Positions 1-9,103 of a stretch of 64,000 nucleotides of DNA are shown here, piece after piece; position 1 is the stretch's first letter, and each line of letters begins with the position of its first letter. The stretch is from contig NZ_CP140772.1 of assembly GCF_037893185.1 (NCBI RefSeq), positions 2,480,001 to 2,544,000 on the forward strand, read 5' to 3'. The notes beneath the pieces are model-generated. The model was given only the letters and a program-made list of their open reading frames with translations, had not been told where the DNA came from and ran no database searches. The position numbers and the translations under genes are program-made. This DNA comes from Chitinophaga sp. 180180018-3 (GTDB lineage: Bacteria > Bacteroidota > Bacteroidia > Chitinophagales > Chitinophagaceae).

Positions 1-1
1 C

Positions 2-676
2 GCCAATCTGAAACCCACTTTTGCCAATAATTTCGATCTGATGGCGGAACATTATTTCGGTGGTATCGGTCTTGTTAATGTGGGGGCATTCTATAAAAAG
101 CTGACAGATCTGATCTACACCAATCAATGGTCCGAAAATATTGGCGGCGTACAATACGCCATGAGCGAGCCCGATAACCTGCAGGGCGCCTGGCTGGCGG
201 GCATCGAAGCTGGTTTTGCAAAACGCTTTACCGGTTTACCCGGCTTCTGGAAAGGATTCGGTATCGATGCTAATTACACGTTCACGGATTCCCGGGTGAA
301 TATTCCCCGCTTTACGGATGGTCACGAAACGCTGGATAAAAGCGTTATCCCGAAGCAGGCCAAACACATCTTCAACGCGTCGCTGATGTACGAATACGGA
401 AAATTCATGGCCCGGATTGCGGGTAACTACAAAGGCAAGTACCTGGATGTAATCCGCCAGGCTGCCGGCCCTGACCACTATCGCTGGTATGCACAGAACT
501 TTACCGTCGATTTTTCTGCGTCGTATGCGATCACACCAAAGATCAGAACCTTCCTGGAACTGAATAATATCACCAACGCGCCGGTACGCTACTATCACGG
601 CACTTTCGACCGTGTAGAGCAGGCGGAATGGTATTCGATCCGCGGCCAGATAGGCATCAGTGCTAAAATCTTCTAA
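2..676 (+). CDS. TonB-dependent receptor, C-terminal part (5' end outside window)
   Basis: The reading frame is open from base 2, so the gene starts left of the window; the first internal ATG is at 41. The roughly 224 visible residues are alternating beta strands with aromatic residues typical of the last strands of a 22-strand TonB-dependent outer membrane barrel. They include a Y-T-F-T-D-S-R-V segment and a C-terminal strand ending in ISAKIF, with a terminal aromatic residue as expected for BamA-assembled barrels. The family imports siderophores, vitamins or glycans across the outer membrane using TonB energy. Plug and N-terminal domains are not visible, so the substrate and the class (classical TBDR or SusC type) cannot be set. 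The next gene begins 17 bases downstream on the same strand, so the two are probably co-transcribed. Confidence 0.85.
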   Translation, partial: ANLKPTFANNFDLMAEHYFGGIGLVNVGAFYKKLTDLIYTNQWSENIGGVQYAMSEPDNLQGAWLAGIEAGFAKRFTGLPGFWKGFGIDANYTFTDSRVNIPRFTDGHETLDKSVIPKQAKHIFNASLMYEYGKFMARIAGNYKGKYLDVIRQAAGPDHYRWYAQNFTVDFSASYAITPKIRTFLELNNITNAPVRYYHGTFDRVEQAEWYSIRGQIGISAKIF

Positions 677-693
677 CTAAAAAACAATCAACA

Positions 694-1896
694 ATGCAAA
701 CAATGATGAACAAGGCGTTCGCCACACTGTTGCTGGCAGGTACAACCGGCATTTGCTGCGCGCAATCCCCGGCCACTAAGCTGGATGATCTTAAAATTAA
801 TCAGGTACAGGTACTCGGTACACACAACAGCTACGCCCGTCCGGCGGATTCCACTGTGCTGGCCTATATAGATCCCATCTTCGACAATCTGGCGGGCAGC
901 TACATAAAAGCGATGAAACCTGAACAGCTGGCGGCCTTTCAGGAATATCACCCCAATAAAATGAAAATGAGCGAAGGGCTCAAATACAATCACCCTCCCT
1001 TCAATGTGCAGCTGGATTCAGGTTTGCGTAGCCTGGAAATAGATGTATATAACGATCCTACCGGCAACCGTTTCAACGACCCTGCTGTGTACCGGGAGCT
1101 GCGGAAGAAAGGATATAATAACCTCACGCCATTTGACACCAAAGATCTCGACAAACCCGGCTTCAAAGTGTTGCACATGGCCGATATAGATTTTCGCACT
1201 CACTACACTACCTTCCGGGATGCCCTGCTGGCGCTGCGCACCTGGTCTGATGCACATCCCGATCATTTCCCGATTTTTATCATGATAGAAGCAAAAGATC
1301 AGGGGCTGCCTATCTTTCCAAATTCCGCGAAAGTACTGCCCTTCGATGAAAAAGCCTTCAATGACCTGGACCAGGACGTGGTGCAGTTGTTGGGCAGAAA
1401 CAAACTGATCACACCCGATGATGTACGCGGCCGGTTTCCAACCCTGCGGGAAGCTGTATTGGCGCAACAATGGCCAACAGTGAAGGCTGCCAGGGGCAAA
1501 TTCATTTTCCTGCTACTGCCTTCTACTGCCGGTATGAACCTCGTATCGGACTATGCGAAGAACAGGCCTAATCTTGAAGGCCGGGTAATGTTTATGCAAT
1601 CGACACCGAAAGACAGCTACGCTGCATTTTTCCTGATGGACAATGCCATTGTTCGTCAGCGTGAAATACAGCAATTGGTGAAACAGGGTTTCCTGGTCAG
1701 AGCCCGCACGGATATTGAAACCTATGAAGCTAAAGTGAATGATCTTACCCGCGCCAAAGCAGCTTTTTCAAGCGGTGCACAAATCATTTCAACAGATTTC
1801 TTCCGCGAAGGAAACGGCTATGGTACCAGCTATGTGGTGAAATTACCGGGAGGAGGAGAGGCCAGATCCAATCCTGTTAACGGTAAAGAGAAATAA
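694..1896 (+). CDS. secreted Ca2+-dependent phosphoinositide phospholipase C-like protein
   Basis: A 400-residue protein with an N-terminal signal peptide (hydrophobic residues about 7-22, then CCAQS). It matches the PI-PLC TIM-barrel phosphodiesterase family of the Ca2+-dependent bacterial type (PI-PLC-C1): GTHNSY at residues 42-47 carries the first catalytic His (H44), LRSLEIDVYNDP supplies the acidic metal ligands, and a second His lies in VLHMADIDF. Family members cleave phosphodiester bonds in phosphoinositides or glycerophosphodiester-like substrates; the substrate here is not known. There are further Met codons at 703 and 706, so the exact start is uncertain by a few residues. The gene follows a TonB receptor by 17 bases, which suggests a scavenging unit in which a product released outside is imported. 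Confidence 0.8.
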   Translation: MQTMMNKAFATLLLAGTTGICCAQSPATKLDDLKINQVQVLGTHNSYARPADSTVLAYIDPIFDNLAGSYIKAMKPEQLAAFQEYHPNKMKMSEGLKYNHPPFNVQLDSGLRSLEIDVYNDPTGNRFNDPAVYRELRKKGYNNLTPFDTKDLDKPGFKVLHMADIDFRTHYTTFRDALLALRTWSDAHPDHFPIFIMIEAKDQGLPIFPNSAKVLPFDEKAFNDLDQDVVQLLGRNKLITPDDVRGRFPTLREAVLAQQWPTVKAARGKFIFLLLPSTAGMNLVSDYAKNRPNLEGRVMFMQSTPKDSYAAFFLMDNAIVRQREIQQLVKQGFLVRARTDIETYEAKVNDLTRAKAAFSSGAQIISTDFFREGNGYGTSYVVKLPGGGEARSNPVNGKEK

Positions 1897-1935
1897 ATTC
1901 AAAGGCGCCGGGTGAATCCCGGCGCCTTTGAATTT
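1895..1935. terminator. bidirectional intrinsic terminator
   Basis: A perfect 18-bp inverted repeat: the left arm 1895-1912 and right arm 1918-1935 enclose the 5-base loop TGAAT. The core is GC-rich (GGCGCCGGG) and the outer part AAATTCAAA / TTTGAATTT gives an A-tract on one side and a T-tract on the other, so it can work in both directions. It starts inside the stop codon of the PI-PLC-like gene and lies between two convergent genes. Confidence 0.85.
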
Positions 1936-1955
1936 ATCTGCTATTATTGAAGCGA

Positions 1956-3878
1956 TCAGGGCTGATACCGCTCTGCAAAGTCGATCGCTGCCTCCAGGTT
2001 AATGCCGCTTTCCCAGGGCCTGCAACGCGTTCCCATAGGCTGATTATTTTCATAGTATTCCACCCACGCCCCGGTTTCATCTGGTACTTCCATCATTTGT
2101 TTGTAGATCTCCGCTTTCAGCGGATGATTGATGCGTGTGAGTGAATAAAGAAAAAGGCCGTAATCATATCCTACAATACGATCTTTCTGTACCGGACTGG
2201 ATGGAAAATATCCTGTAGCCTGATACGTGGCTGCCACATCTTTTACAAACGCCGCCATCTGTTGCTGTGACAGGCTTTTCACGTTTATATAAAAAGGTAC
2301 AAGGCTAACTGAAGGGATATAAAATTTTTCCGGCTTTGCAGGCGGCAGGCTTCTGGTAGCAAAGCAATGAGCACACAGGTACCTGTTGGCCGAAGTCCGC
2401 TGCGTCCAGCCGAAGTACTCGCATCCCGGTCCGCCGATTCCTTCACAAACACCATGACGGAAAGGCGGATAGGTTTCATTATTCATGCGAAGCGGGTTGT
2501 TGGTCAGTAGTTTCCCGTTGTCCAGGAAATTGGCGGCATAATGTGCTTTTGTTTCCTGTAAAATTTTATTGCCGGCAGCAATGGTGGCAGCGGGCCAGAG
2601 ATGCTGCTGGTGTACCCAGTCTAACAACAACTCACCACCTGTAATAAACAGCAACGTAGCTTCGGCCGAACCATCCATCAGCGTAGTCCGGGGCAGGATG
2701 CCACCAGCTACATAGGTTTCATCTCCGTTGAACGGCAGCATATGCTTCACCAGGTTTTTTGTCTGGCACTGCCAGGCCCATTCCAGCATGGGCAGGATCT
2801 TCCGGAGGAAGGACGCATCCCTGGTTTTGTTGTAATAATCGAAAGCCTGGATGATAAGATATCCGGTTATTTCTACTTCGTCGTTCTCATGTATATGAAA
2901 CGCATCCATGCCGATGCCCTGCGCATTATGCAGCACGCCCTTTTGCTGCCATATCCTGAAATAAAAATCAAGAATGGCTTTGGCTTCTTTGTAATAACCC
3001 AGCTTCAGCAAACACCTGGATACGCCATACTGATCACGTATGTAGCCCAGGTGGTAGTTATGCCCGGCCAATACCGCGCCTTCAACACTTTGCTGCGTTT
3101 TGATGATGATAGCCACATCATCAATTTCCTCTAAAAGCTTCTCCCGCAAGGGAACGTTAGCCGGGAACCTGTCGTTGAAAGGGATCCGGCCGGAACTAAA
3201 GTTCTGCCAGTACTTCCGGGATGCTTCCAGTAACGTGGCGGTTTCCTGTCTTAATACAGCTTTAGTATTATTGACACACTCCGGGTAAGAGGGGCCTCCG
3301 CAGATCATGAACGTAGTTTCTCCGGGTGTGCATTCCAATGAACTGTCGCTCAGCCTGGCATGCCCTTTTACCAGTAGCTGGTGACAGCTTTCCAGTATCA
3401 TGGGGTATTTGCCATATACAAAGGTGCCCGGAGGTGTTTTTAGTAAGATGGCACTACCCGTCATATCATCTTTATAAGTATTACTATTCACAAAAGCGGG
3501 TGTGGCCACCGGCCTGCCGATACGGAAGCTCACCGGTTCCGTGCATTGTATCTTCCTGATAAAACAAGGCAGGCTGTCGGCAACAAAATCGGTGAGGGTA
3601 GCGATCTTTTTACCATCGCGGTACAATTCATGTTGCCAGATAGCCGTGCCTTTTTCCCGACGGGAAGTGACCGCCAGATGGCCATTCAGCTGCATGTCCA
3701 GCACAGATGGAGCACTGTACGGCGGACCAAAGGCCTGTATGATATCGGCCTTGTTTTCGTATATCGCCAGCCGGCCGTTGCCAATACAGGCAATGGGCTG
3801 GGATTGTGCTATTACATGAGTGGTTTGTAGGATGCCTGCTATCGCCAGCAGGCTCAGAAAACGATACGGTAGCTTCAT
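1956..3878 (-). CDS. secreted six-hairpin glycosidase-like protein
   Basis: A 640-residue protein with a signal peptide (hydrophobic residues about 7-24, cleavage near VIAQS). The N-terminal part looks like a beta-sandwich and the part after about residue 235 like an alpha/alpha barrel, with repeated helix pairs such as GHNYHLGYIRDQYGVSRCLL, LGYYKEAKAILDFYFRIWQQ and DEVEITGYLIIQAFDYY. This arrangement is seen in GH15/GH65/GH78-type glycosidases. The acidic residues in HENDEVE and FNGDETY are candidates for catalysis, but I cannot assign a GH family. It is likely periplasmic or extracellular. An intrinsic terminator separates it from the convergent PI-PLC-like gene; the alcohol dehydrogenase lies upstream on the same strand with a gap of about 160 bases. 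Confidence 0.6.
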   Translation of the reverse strand: MKLPYRFLSLLAIAGILQTTHVIAQSQPIACIGNGRLAIYENKADIIQAFGPPYSAPSVLDMQLNGHLAVTSRREKGTAIWQHELYRDGKKIATLTDFVADSLPCFIRKIQCTEPVSFRIGRPVATPAFVNSNTYKDDMTGSAILLKTPPGTFVYGKYPMILESCHQLLVKGHARLSDSSLECTPGETTFMICGGPSYPECVNNTKAVLRQETATLLEASRKYWQNFSSGRIPFNDRFPANVPLREKLLEEIDDVAIIIKTQQSVEGAVLAGHNYHLGYIRDQYGVSRCLLKLGYYKEAKAILDFYFRIWQQKGVLHNAQGIGMDAFHIHENDEVEITGYLIIQAFDYYNKTRDASFLRKILPMLEWAWQCQTKNLVKHMLPFNGDETYVAGGILPRTTLMDGSAEATLLFITGGELLLDWVHQQHLWPAATIAAGNKILQETKAHYAANFLDNGKLLTNNPLRMNNETYPPFRHGVCEGIGGPGCEYFGWTQRTSANRYLCAHCFATRSLPPAKPEKFYIPSVSLVPFYINVKSLSQQQMAAFVKDVAATYQATGYFPSSPVQKDRIVGYDYGLFLYSLTRINHPLKAEIYKQMMEVPDETGAWVEYYENNQPMGTRCRPWESGINLEAAIDFAERYQP

Positions 3879-4036
3879 GCTTGCAGAGTGTTAACCATCC
3901 TCTGTTTACGGTGCCACAACTTTCGGGATCAGGCACAGCAGGCTGGTGTAGGTGTGATGTGGAATTTAGTTGTAACCAAAATACAGTTTGGTATGGTTAA
4001 ATGCAAGCTGTTTTATTTATATCTCCGTAAAAACTA

Positions 4037-5200
4037 TCAGTTATAGCTTAACTCTACTATCTCTTTTACTTTATCCGGTGTTACGATACCGTTTTCTCCC
4101 AGTTTGGTCCAGCCTCTTTGCTGGAAGCGGTCTACAATAATAGCGGCTGTTTTGGCAAAGTCGGGTGTGTAGGAAGAAAGCTTCCTGTTCATGCCCATCT
4201 GATCGAGGAATGCTTCCGTTTTCCGGATGGCTTCCCGTGCTATGGTATCTGTATCGCTGCCACTGATGTTCCAGACACGGCGGCCGTATTGTACCAGCTT
4301 ATCTTTCTTGGCATCAAACAACACCTTGTACAGATTAGGACCAATGATGGCCAGGGTGCGCGCATGGTCAATGCCATAGAGGGCTGTCAGCTCATGACCG
4401 ATCATATGGGTAGCCCAATCGGTGGGTACGCCTTTTTGTATCAGGCCATTCAGGGCCATGGTACAGCTCCACATGAAATTGGATGCCAGTGCATAATCGT
4501 CCGGATGTTCCACCACTTCAGGGCCTACTTCAATCAGTGTTTGCAGGATACTTTCCGCAAACCTGTCCTGCAGGTAAGCAGCTGTCGGATAAGTAAGGTA
4601 CTGCTCCATGACATGCGTAAAAGCGTCTACCACACCGTTTTCCAGCTGACGCTTAGGCAGAGAAGTGATCACCGTAGGATCACATATCGAGAAAGCCGGG
4701 AACAGGGCAGGGCCTCCGAAGGCCAGTTTCTCCTGCGTAGCGGCTATGGTCACCACAGCGCCCGAATTCATTTCGCTGCCGGTAGCAGGAATGGTTAGTA
4801 CTGTACCAAAAGGCACTGCATTTTCCCTGATCGACATCCTTTTAAGCAGGATCTCTTTAGGATCGCCCTCGAATTTTACAGCTGCCGAGATGAACTTGGC
4901 GCCGTCAATTACAGAACCACCACCAACAGCCAGGATAAAATCCAGTTGCTGTTGCCGTATTATGTCCACCGCTTTCATCAGTGTTTCGTAATGGGGATTG
5001 GGCTCAATCCCACCAAACTCAACAATATTAAATCCTTCCAGTGCTGCTTTCACCTGGTCGTAAACACCGTTTTTAAATATACTGCCACCGCCATAAACCA
5101 GTATGATCCGGGCTGTGCGGGGAACCAGCTCTTTTAGCCGGGCCATCTGTCCTTTACCAAACACCAGCCTCGTAGGGTTATATAAATCAAAGTTTACCAT
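4037..5200 (-). CDS. yqhD: iron-containing alcohol dehydrogenase (YqhD/BDH type)
   Basis: A 387-residue protein of the Fe-dependent alcohol dehydrogenase family, close in length to E. coli YqhD (387) and clostridial butanol dehydrogenases. The nucleotide-binding region has VYGGGS (36-40) and AVGGGSVIDGAKF (91-103). The four metal ligands are D192, H196, H265 and H279, in VVDAFTHVME, DWATHMIGHE and GIDHAR; they match the YqhD ligands D194, H198, H267 and H281 with a constant offset of two. Such enzymes reduce short- and medium-chain aldehydes with NADPH, often as aldehyde detoxification. The ATG at 5200 is only 5 bases from a TATCTTTG box, so the mRNA may be nearly leaderless. The yqhD name rests on family resemblance. 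Confidence 0.85.
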   Translation of the reverse strand: MVNFDLYNPTRLVFGKGQMARLKELVPRTARIILVYGGGSIFKNGVYDQVKAALEGFNIVEFGGIEPNPHYETLMKAVDIIRQQQLDFILAVGGGSVIDGAKFISAAVKFEGDPKEILLKRMSIRENAVPFGTVLTIPATGSEMNSGAVVTIAATQEKLAFGGPALFPAFSICDPTVITSLPKRQLENGVVDAFTHVMEQYLTYPTAAYLQDRFAESILQTLIEVGPEVVEHPDDYALASNFMWSCTMALNGLIQKGVPTDWATHMIGHELTALYGIDHARTLAIIGPNLYKVLFDAKKDKLVQYGRRVWNISGSDTDTIAREAIRKTEAFLDQMGMNRKLSSYTPDFAKTAAIIVDRFQQRGWTKLGENGIVTPDKVKEIVELSYN

Positions 5201-5205
5201 ATATA

Positions 5206-5213
5206 CAAAGATA
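5206..5213 (-). promoter_or_regulatory. -7 promoter box for the alcohol dehydrogenase
   Basis: TATCTTTG on the minus strand matches the Bacteroidota -7 consensus TAnnTTTG exactly. It ends 5 bases before the ATG at 5200 and starts on the first base of palindrome A, so the -33 region would lie inside the palindrome arm. No clear -33 TTG is visible. Confidence 0.45.
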
Positions 5214-5329
5214 ATTAAGAATAGGGAATGTGGAATGAAGAATGAAAGCGGAGATAGTAAACGCGGAGATCAAATTTGCGTTTACTATCTCCGCTTTCAT
5301 TCTTCATTCCACATTCCCTATTCTTAATT
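5213..5329. repeat. long perfect palindrome A (52-bp arms)
   Basis: The left arm 5213-5264 and right arm 5278-5329 are exact reverse complements over 52 bases, with a 13-base loop at 5265-5277. The outer module reads AATTAAGAATAGGGAATG, the middle TGGAATGAAGAATGAAAGCG, and the inner module next to the loop GCGGAGATAGTAAACGC. The right arm touches the stop codon of the DUF5107 gene (5330-5332) and the left arm touches the promoter box of the alcohol dehydrogenase gene. Both genes are on the minus strand, so the element sits between two tandem units. There is no T-run as in a standard terminator. It belongs to a family of five in this window (A-E). Confidence 0.95.
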
Positions 5330-8203
5330 CTAACGCAAGTTTTCTACCTGCTGTCTCAGCTCCTGCAACGATCCGTTTTCTTTAGCGTCGGCATACCGCT
5401 GCAATGCGTCTTCCAGTTGTTCCTGTTCCTTTGCATTATAGGGTGCTCCGGCGCCCAGATTTAAAGGCCACTGCCGGGCTTCGTTTATTTTCTGCAAAGC
5501 AGGAGCGTAGCGCTTTTTGTCCAAAGCGTCCAGTGCCAGCAGTAGTTTTACTTTCCTGTAAAGATGATGCCCTTCCTGGGCGCCTTCGTACGGAAGTACA
5601 TTAACATCGGCCAGTACTTTCTCTGCTGCTGTGTTGCGTTTGTTCAGTACGAGGCAGCGGGCATAGAGCATGGTGGTGATGTAACGTTTCGGTGATCGCT
5701 GGTGGTAAGGAGTAATTGTTTTCAACGCATCGGCATAGGCGTTTTCTGTTATCAGCTGCTCCGTGAGCATTTTGCCATAACGCCATTCCCCGGGAGCCAG
5801 TGTAGCGCTGCGGGCAATGTCAGCATGACGTTTAGCCGTTTCATTATTTTCGTATAAGCGTGAACGTAAGGCATAGAGCGGCGCGAAGCTAACTGATTCC
5901 GGAATGCCCTGTAGTAGTTCCCGGGCTTGTGTACTGTCGTTCCGGAAGAGGTATATCAACGCCAGGTAATAGCGGGGTTTCCAGTTGTTGCCGGCCTCCA
6001 TTGCCCATTTCATCACAGGAGCGCTCTCTTCGCGGAAAGGAAATACCAGTGCCGGATTGCTGCTGTCCGCAGCCGTTAGCAAGGCGCTGTTGCCTGCCTC
6101 CCGACGGTGCAGGTAGGCTTTCCAGTAGGCGATTTCGGATTGTGCCGGCGCCAGATCCAGCAATGTCTGCGCTTCTTTCAGCAAGCCTGTATTGTAGTAC
6201 CAGATCGCCATTTCGAGGTAGGTTTCCTGGGGCAGTTCGTTCCGGATTTGCGACTGAAATGCTTTGCGGTGGCTATCATCCGGCTGCAGCAGGTATTGCT
6301 CGAAACGGGCGAAGTGATTGAGCGGGTCCAGTGCCAGGATGCTGTCGTACGCAGCAGCAGCTTCCTGGCGCCGGCCCTGCTGTCGCCCTGCTATGCCCTG
6401 AATCAGCAGCCCGTTGATATTACCACGATTGTTGGCGCAGCTTTTCACGGCGTAGTAACCCGCTTTTGCAGGATCGTTCTTCAGCAGGTACAGCCGTGCC
6501 AGTTCTGTATTGGCGGCATCCCGGAACGGTGTGGTAAGGGTGGCCACTTCCAGCCCGTCCAGCGCATCGTAGTACCTGCCGAGCCTGGCGGCTGCCAGGC
6601 CGTAGTAATAGTTGGCCCCGGCATCGTAGGTGTCAATGGAGAGGGCGTGCTTTGCACAGGCGAAAGCCGAATCATACGCCATCTTACGGTAATGTATAAA
6701 CGCCATTTCAACAAGGGCGGGTACGAAATGCGGATCAATGGCCAATGCTGCGCGCAGCCTCGCTTCCCCCGCGGCATAATTCCTGAACCGGAGCAGGTCG
6801 CGTCCCATCATGTAATGTCCGTATGCGCTGTGCTGATCAAATTCCTCAGGCCCTGTCAGCGGCCGGGAGAGATGTTTTTCCGTATCGGCGGTATCGAGAG
6901 CGGTGGTGGCGCCTGCCAGCACTACGGTAGCTGCCTGGGCGCCTTCCGGCAGAGGTACGGTGTAATGTGCAGCCTGTAACGGTAACAGCCGTACGTTGTT
7001 GCCGTATAAAAGACGCCCGCTGGCATCATATACCTTTAAACTATCGTTTAGCCGTTCCAGTGGGGAAACGGCTATATTGAGCTGCCGGCCTTCCTGGCGG
7101 GCGTATACCACGCCATGCAAACTAACATCTGTAAAACCGCCTGTTTCGCGAAAGGGGAACCAGTATTCTTCCCAGGTGTCGCTGGCATATGGCTGAAAGC
7201 CAACCTGACGGAAAGGAGTGAGGCTGCTGTTTTCCATGTTCTGATTAAACAGGCGCCCACTCTGGATTTCACAATACTGGCCGGCTTTATCGGTCAGCAG
7301 CCGTTCCCATATTTTGCCCTGATCCGATAAGGCCCAGAGAAATACTTTTTTCCCGAGCTTGTCTTCCCGGTTGGCATAATGTACCATACCAAAATCTTCG
7401 CCACGCCAGTAGGCGCCAAAGTAGTTACTGTGCGTGCCCAGTACATGATAGGATTTATCGGCGCCAAAATTGTTTGCTGCGTATACGGAAAGGTTCCGGT
7501 CGTGCTCCCGGGGCCATGTTCCCGGCTTGCCATCATGACCGATATAATTAGTACCGGGATACAGCAACTCCAGATCCGGCCCGGTTTTGATACCGAGGTT
7601 CGCCCAGGAATAATAAGGCTGTACCAGCGGCGTACCGTTATGCCAGAAGGAACGGGTAAGGAAATAGCCTTTGTCGGCCGGCAAACGGATCTCCACAGTC
7701 CATTTGGTTCTTGTCAGCAAATCCAGCGTGCTGATGAAACAACTCACGCTGTTGTCGGCATTCCTGCGCGTCAGGTAATCCACCGGTGTAGCGCAGTTGG
7801 GCGTGTGCCCTATAATACCGTAGTTCGATTCAATACCGCCGCTGGTCCATGGGCCACGCATCGCGATATCCCTGAATTTCACCACATCGTTATCATAAAG
7901 AAAGGGCTTGCCAGTCTTCTTATCAATGGCGGTCCATATTTTACCTCCTATCTCCGGTAATATCAGCACTTTGATATAATCATTTTCCAGTTCCACTACC
8001 TTCCATTCCCGCTGCTCCGGCTGATCCGTGAAGCCGTCGAAACGGAAATAGGGATAGATGCGCTGTGCCGGTACAGGATCCGGATCAGAAAAAGGATAGG
8101 TCTTGTAGTTTTTCTGATATTCCCTGACAGACGCTGCGTGCTGCGCGGCTGATAGCAACGGAAGCAGCAGCAGGCATAATAGGCGGTACATGGCTTTTTT
8201 CAT
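5330..8203 (-). CDS. secreted DUF5107 and tetratricopeptide-repeat protein
   Basis: A 957-residue protein with a signal peptide (about 1-20, ending LLSAAQ). Residues about 30-400 match the DUF5107 domain, with the characteristic start VVELENDYIKVLILPEIGGK and a conserved aromatic-rich region containing GGIESNYGIIGHTPN. This is a galactose-mutarotase-like beta-sandwich found in carbohydrate-related proteins. From about residue 450 the sequence is helical TPR repeats, for example ARLRAALAIDPHFVPALVEM and DALDGLEVATLTTPFRDAAN. The architecture suggests a periplasmic glycan-binding or glycan-processing protein; the activity is not known to me. It lies 44 bases downstream of the AraC regulator gene and may be co-transcribed with or controlled by it. 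Palindrome A follows directly after its stop. Confidence 0.8.
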   Translation of the reverse strand: MKKAMYRLLCLLLLPLLSAAQHAASVREYQKNYKTYPFSDPDPVPAQRIYPYFRFDGFTDQPEQREWKVVELENDYIKVLILPEIGGKIWTAIDKKTGKPFLYDNDVVKFRDIAMRGPWTSGGIESNYGIIGHTPNCATPVDYLTRRNADNSVSCFISTLDLLTRTKWTVEIRLPADKGYFLTRSFWHNGTPLVQPYYSWANLGIKTGPDLELLYPGTNYIGHDGKPGTWPREHDRNLSVYAANNFGADKSYHVLGTHSNYFGAYWRGEDFGMVHYANREDKLGKKVFLWALSDQGKIWERLLTDKAGQYCEIQSGRLFNQNMENSSLTPFRQVGFQPYASDTWEEYWFPFRETGGFTDVSLHGVVYARQEGRQLNIAVSPLERLNDSLKVYDASGRLLYGNNVRLLPLQAAHYTVPLPEGAQAATVVLAGATTALDTADTEKHLSRPLTGPEEFDQHSAYGHYMMGRDLLRFRNYAAGEARLRAALAIDPHFVPALVEMAFIHYRKMAYDSAFACAKHALSIDTYDAGANYYYGLAAARLGRYYDALDGLEVATLTTPFRDAANTELARLYLLKNDPAKAGYYAVKSCANNRGNINGLLIQGIAGRQQGRRQEAAAAYDSILALDPLNHFARFEQYLLQPDDSHRKAFQSQIRNELPQETYLEMAIWYYNTGLLKEAQTLLDLAPAQSEIAYWKAYLHRREAGNSALLTAADSSNPALVFPFREESAPVMKWAMEAGNNWKPRYYLALIYLFRNDSTQARELLQGIPESVSFAPLYALRSRLYENNETAKRHADIARSATLAPGEWRYGKMLTEQLITENAYADALKTITPYHQRSPKRYITTMLYARCLVLNKRNTAAEKVLADVNVLPYEGAQEGHHLYRKVKLLLALDALDKKRYAPALQKINEARQWPLNLGAGAPYNAKEQEQLEDALQRYADAKENGSLQELRQQVENLR

Positions 8204-8247
8204 GCTTAGGAAGATACGCTAAAGAGATCATTAATCCATGCGCCGGC

Positions 8248-9039
8248 CTAATGCGCCTGCCGGTATTTGAAATCCGAAGGCCTGAAATTAGTGAACTGAT
8301 AAAAAGCATTACTGAAGGCGGAAATACTCTGGTAGCCAACAAAGTAGGCGATTTCACTCATGGAATAACGGCTTTCCAGCATCATTTCAAAGGCCTTTAC
8401 CATTCGCAGCAGTTTGAGGTATTGGAGAAATGAAATACCTAAGGTCGACTGAAACAGTCGTGAGAGTGAACGTTCGCTCAGGCCGAACCGGCTGCTTACG
8501 CTTTGCAGGGAATGGCCTTCTGAAATATTAACATCTATATATTTCATAATCTCCCGCATACGCTTATTCTCTGTGGAGGGTAAAGCCGTTGGAAGTACCC
8601 GCTGACTGATTTCAGGAAGAAGGTTTTTGATATTGGAAAGAAAGGCGTAACCACTGTCTTGATAAGTAATATGTCGTTCCCATTTTTCCGAATATTTAAT
8701 CATCTGTAATAACAGATCGGAGATGGGATAAATGCCCAATTGTTGATAGAAAGGGTCTTTATCATCGTCGTAGGTATAGAAAAAAATAGATCTTAATACC
8801 GTACCCGAATGCCCTACCGTCAGCACATGTTCCAACCCGGCAGGCACCCAGAAATAATGACGCGCGGGAATCACGTACGTTTTGCTCTTTACTTTGAGAT
8901 AGGCAAGCCCTCCTTCCACATAAGATAACTGTCCTTTCTTATGCCGGTGAACAGGGATGTGCTTCTCCGATTTTTCATGCATTACATATACTGAACGGGG
9001 CTTCCGGTCGATGTCCGGCAGCGAAGCTATTAAACTCAT
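8248..9039 (-). CDS. AraC family transcriptional regulator
   Basis: A 263-residue regulator. The N-terminal half (about 20-110) is a cupin-like sensor with HIPVHRHKKGQLSYVEGG and VPAGLEHVLTV. The C-terminal 100 residues (about 162-260) form the double helix-turn-helix of the AraC/XylS family: LQSVSSRFGLSERSLSRLFQ is the first HTH and MSEIAYFVGYQSISAFSNAF the second, followed by the usual NFRPSDFKYR. The ligand is unknown. It lies 64 bases downstream of the efflux operon in the same direction and 44 bases upstream of the DUF5107 gene, so it may regulate either. Regulators of this cupin type often control nearby efflux pumps. Confidence 0.9.
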   Translation of the reverse strand: MSLIASLPDIDRKPRSVYVMHEKSEKHIPVHRHKKGQLSYVEGGLAYLKVKSKTYVIPARHYFWVPAGLEHVLTVGHSGTVLRSIFFYTYDDDKDPFYQQLGIYPISDLLLQMIKYSEKWERHITYQDSGYAFLSNIKNLLPEISQRVLPTALPSTENKRMREIMKYIDVNISEGHSLQSVSSRFGLSERSLSRLFQSTLGISFLQYLKLLRMVKAFEMMLESRYSMSEIAYFVGYQSISAFSNAFYQFTNFRPSDFKYRQAH

Positions 9040-9103
9040 ATATGGCCTGAATGATCAAATTTTATGCAATTTAACAACAACTGCCAAGCTGGCCAAAATC
9101 CAT

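Noticed and set aside
5213..5329. Insertion sequence or MITE with target-site duplication for palindrome A.
   Set aside because: No flanking direct repeat is visible and no transposase lies in the window; a mobile origin stays possible but unsupported.
6107..6979. A 290-codon plus-strand frame opposite the DUF5107 gene.
   Set aside because: The minus-strand frame has a signal peptide, a known domain and TPR repeats; the plus-strand product has no recognisable motif.
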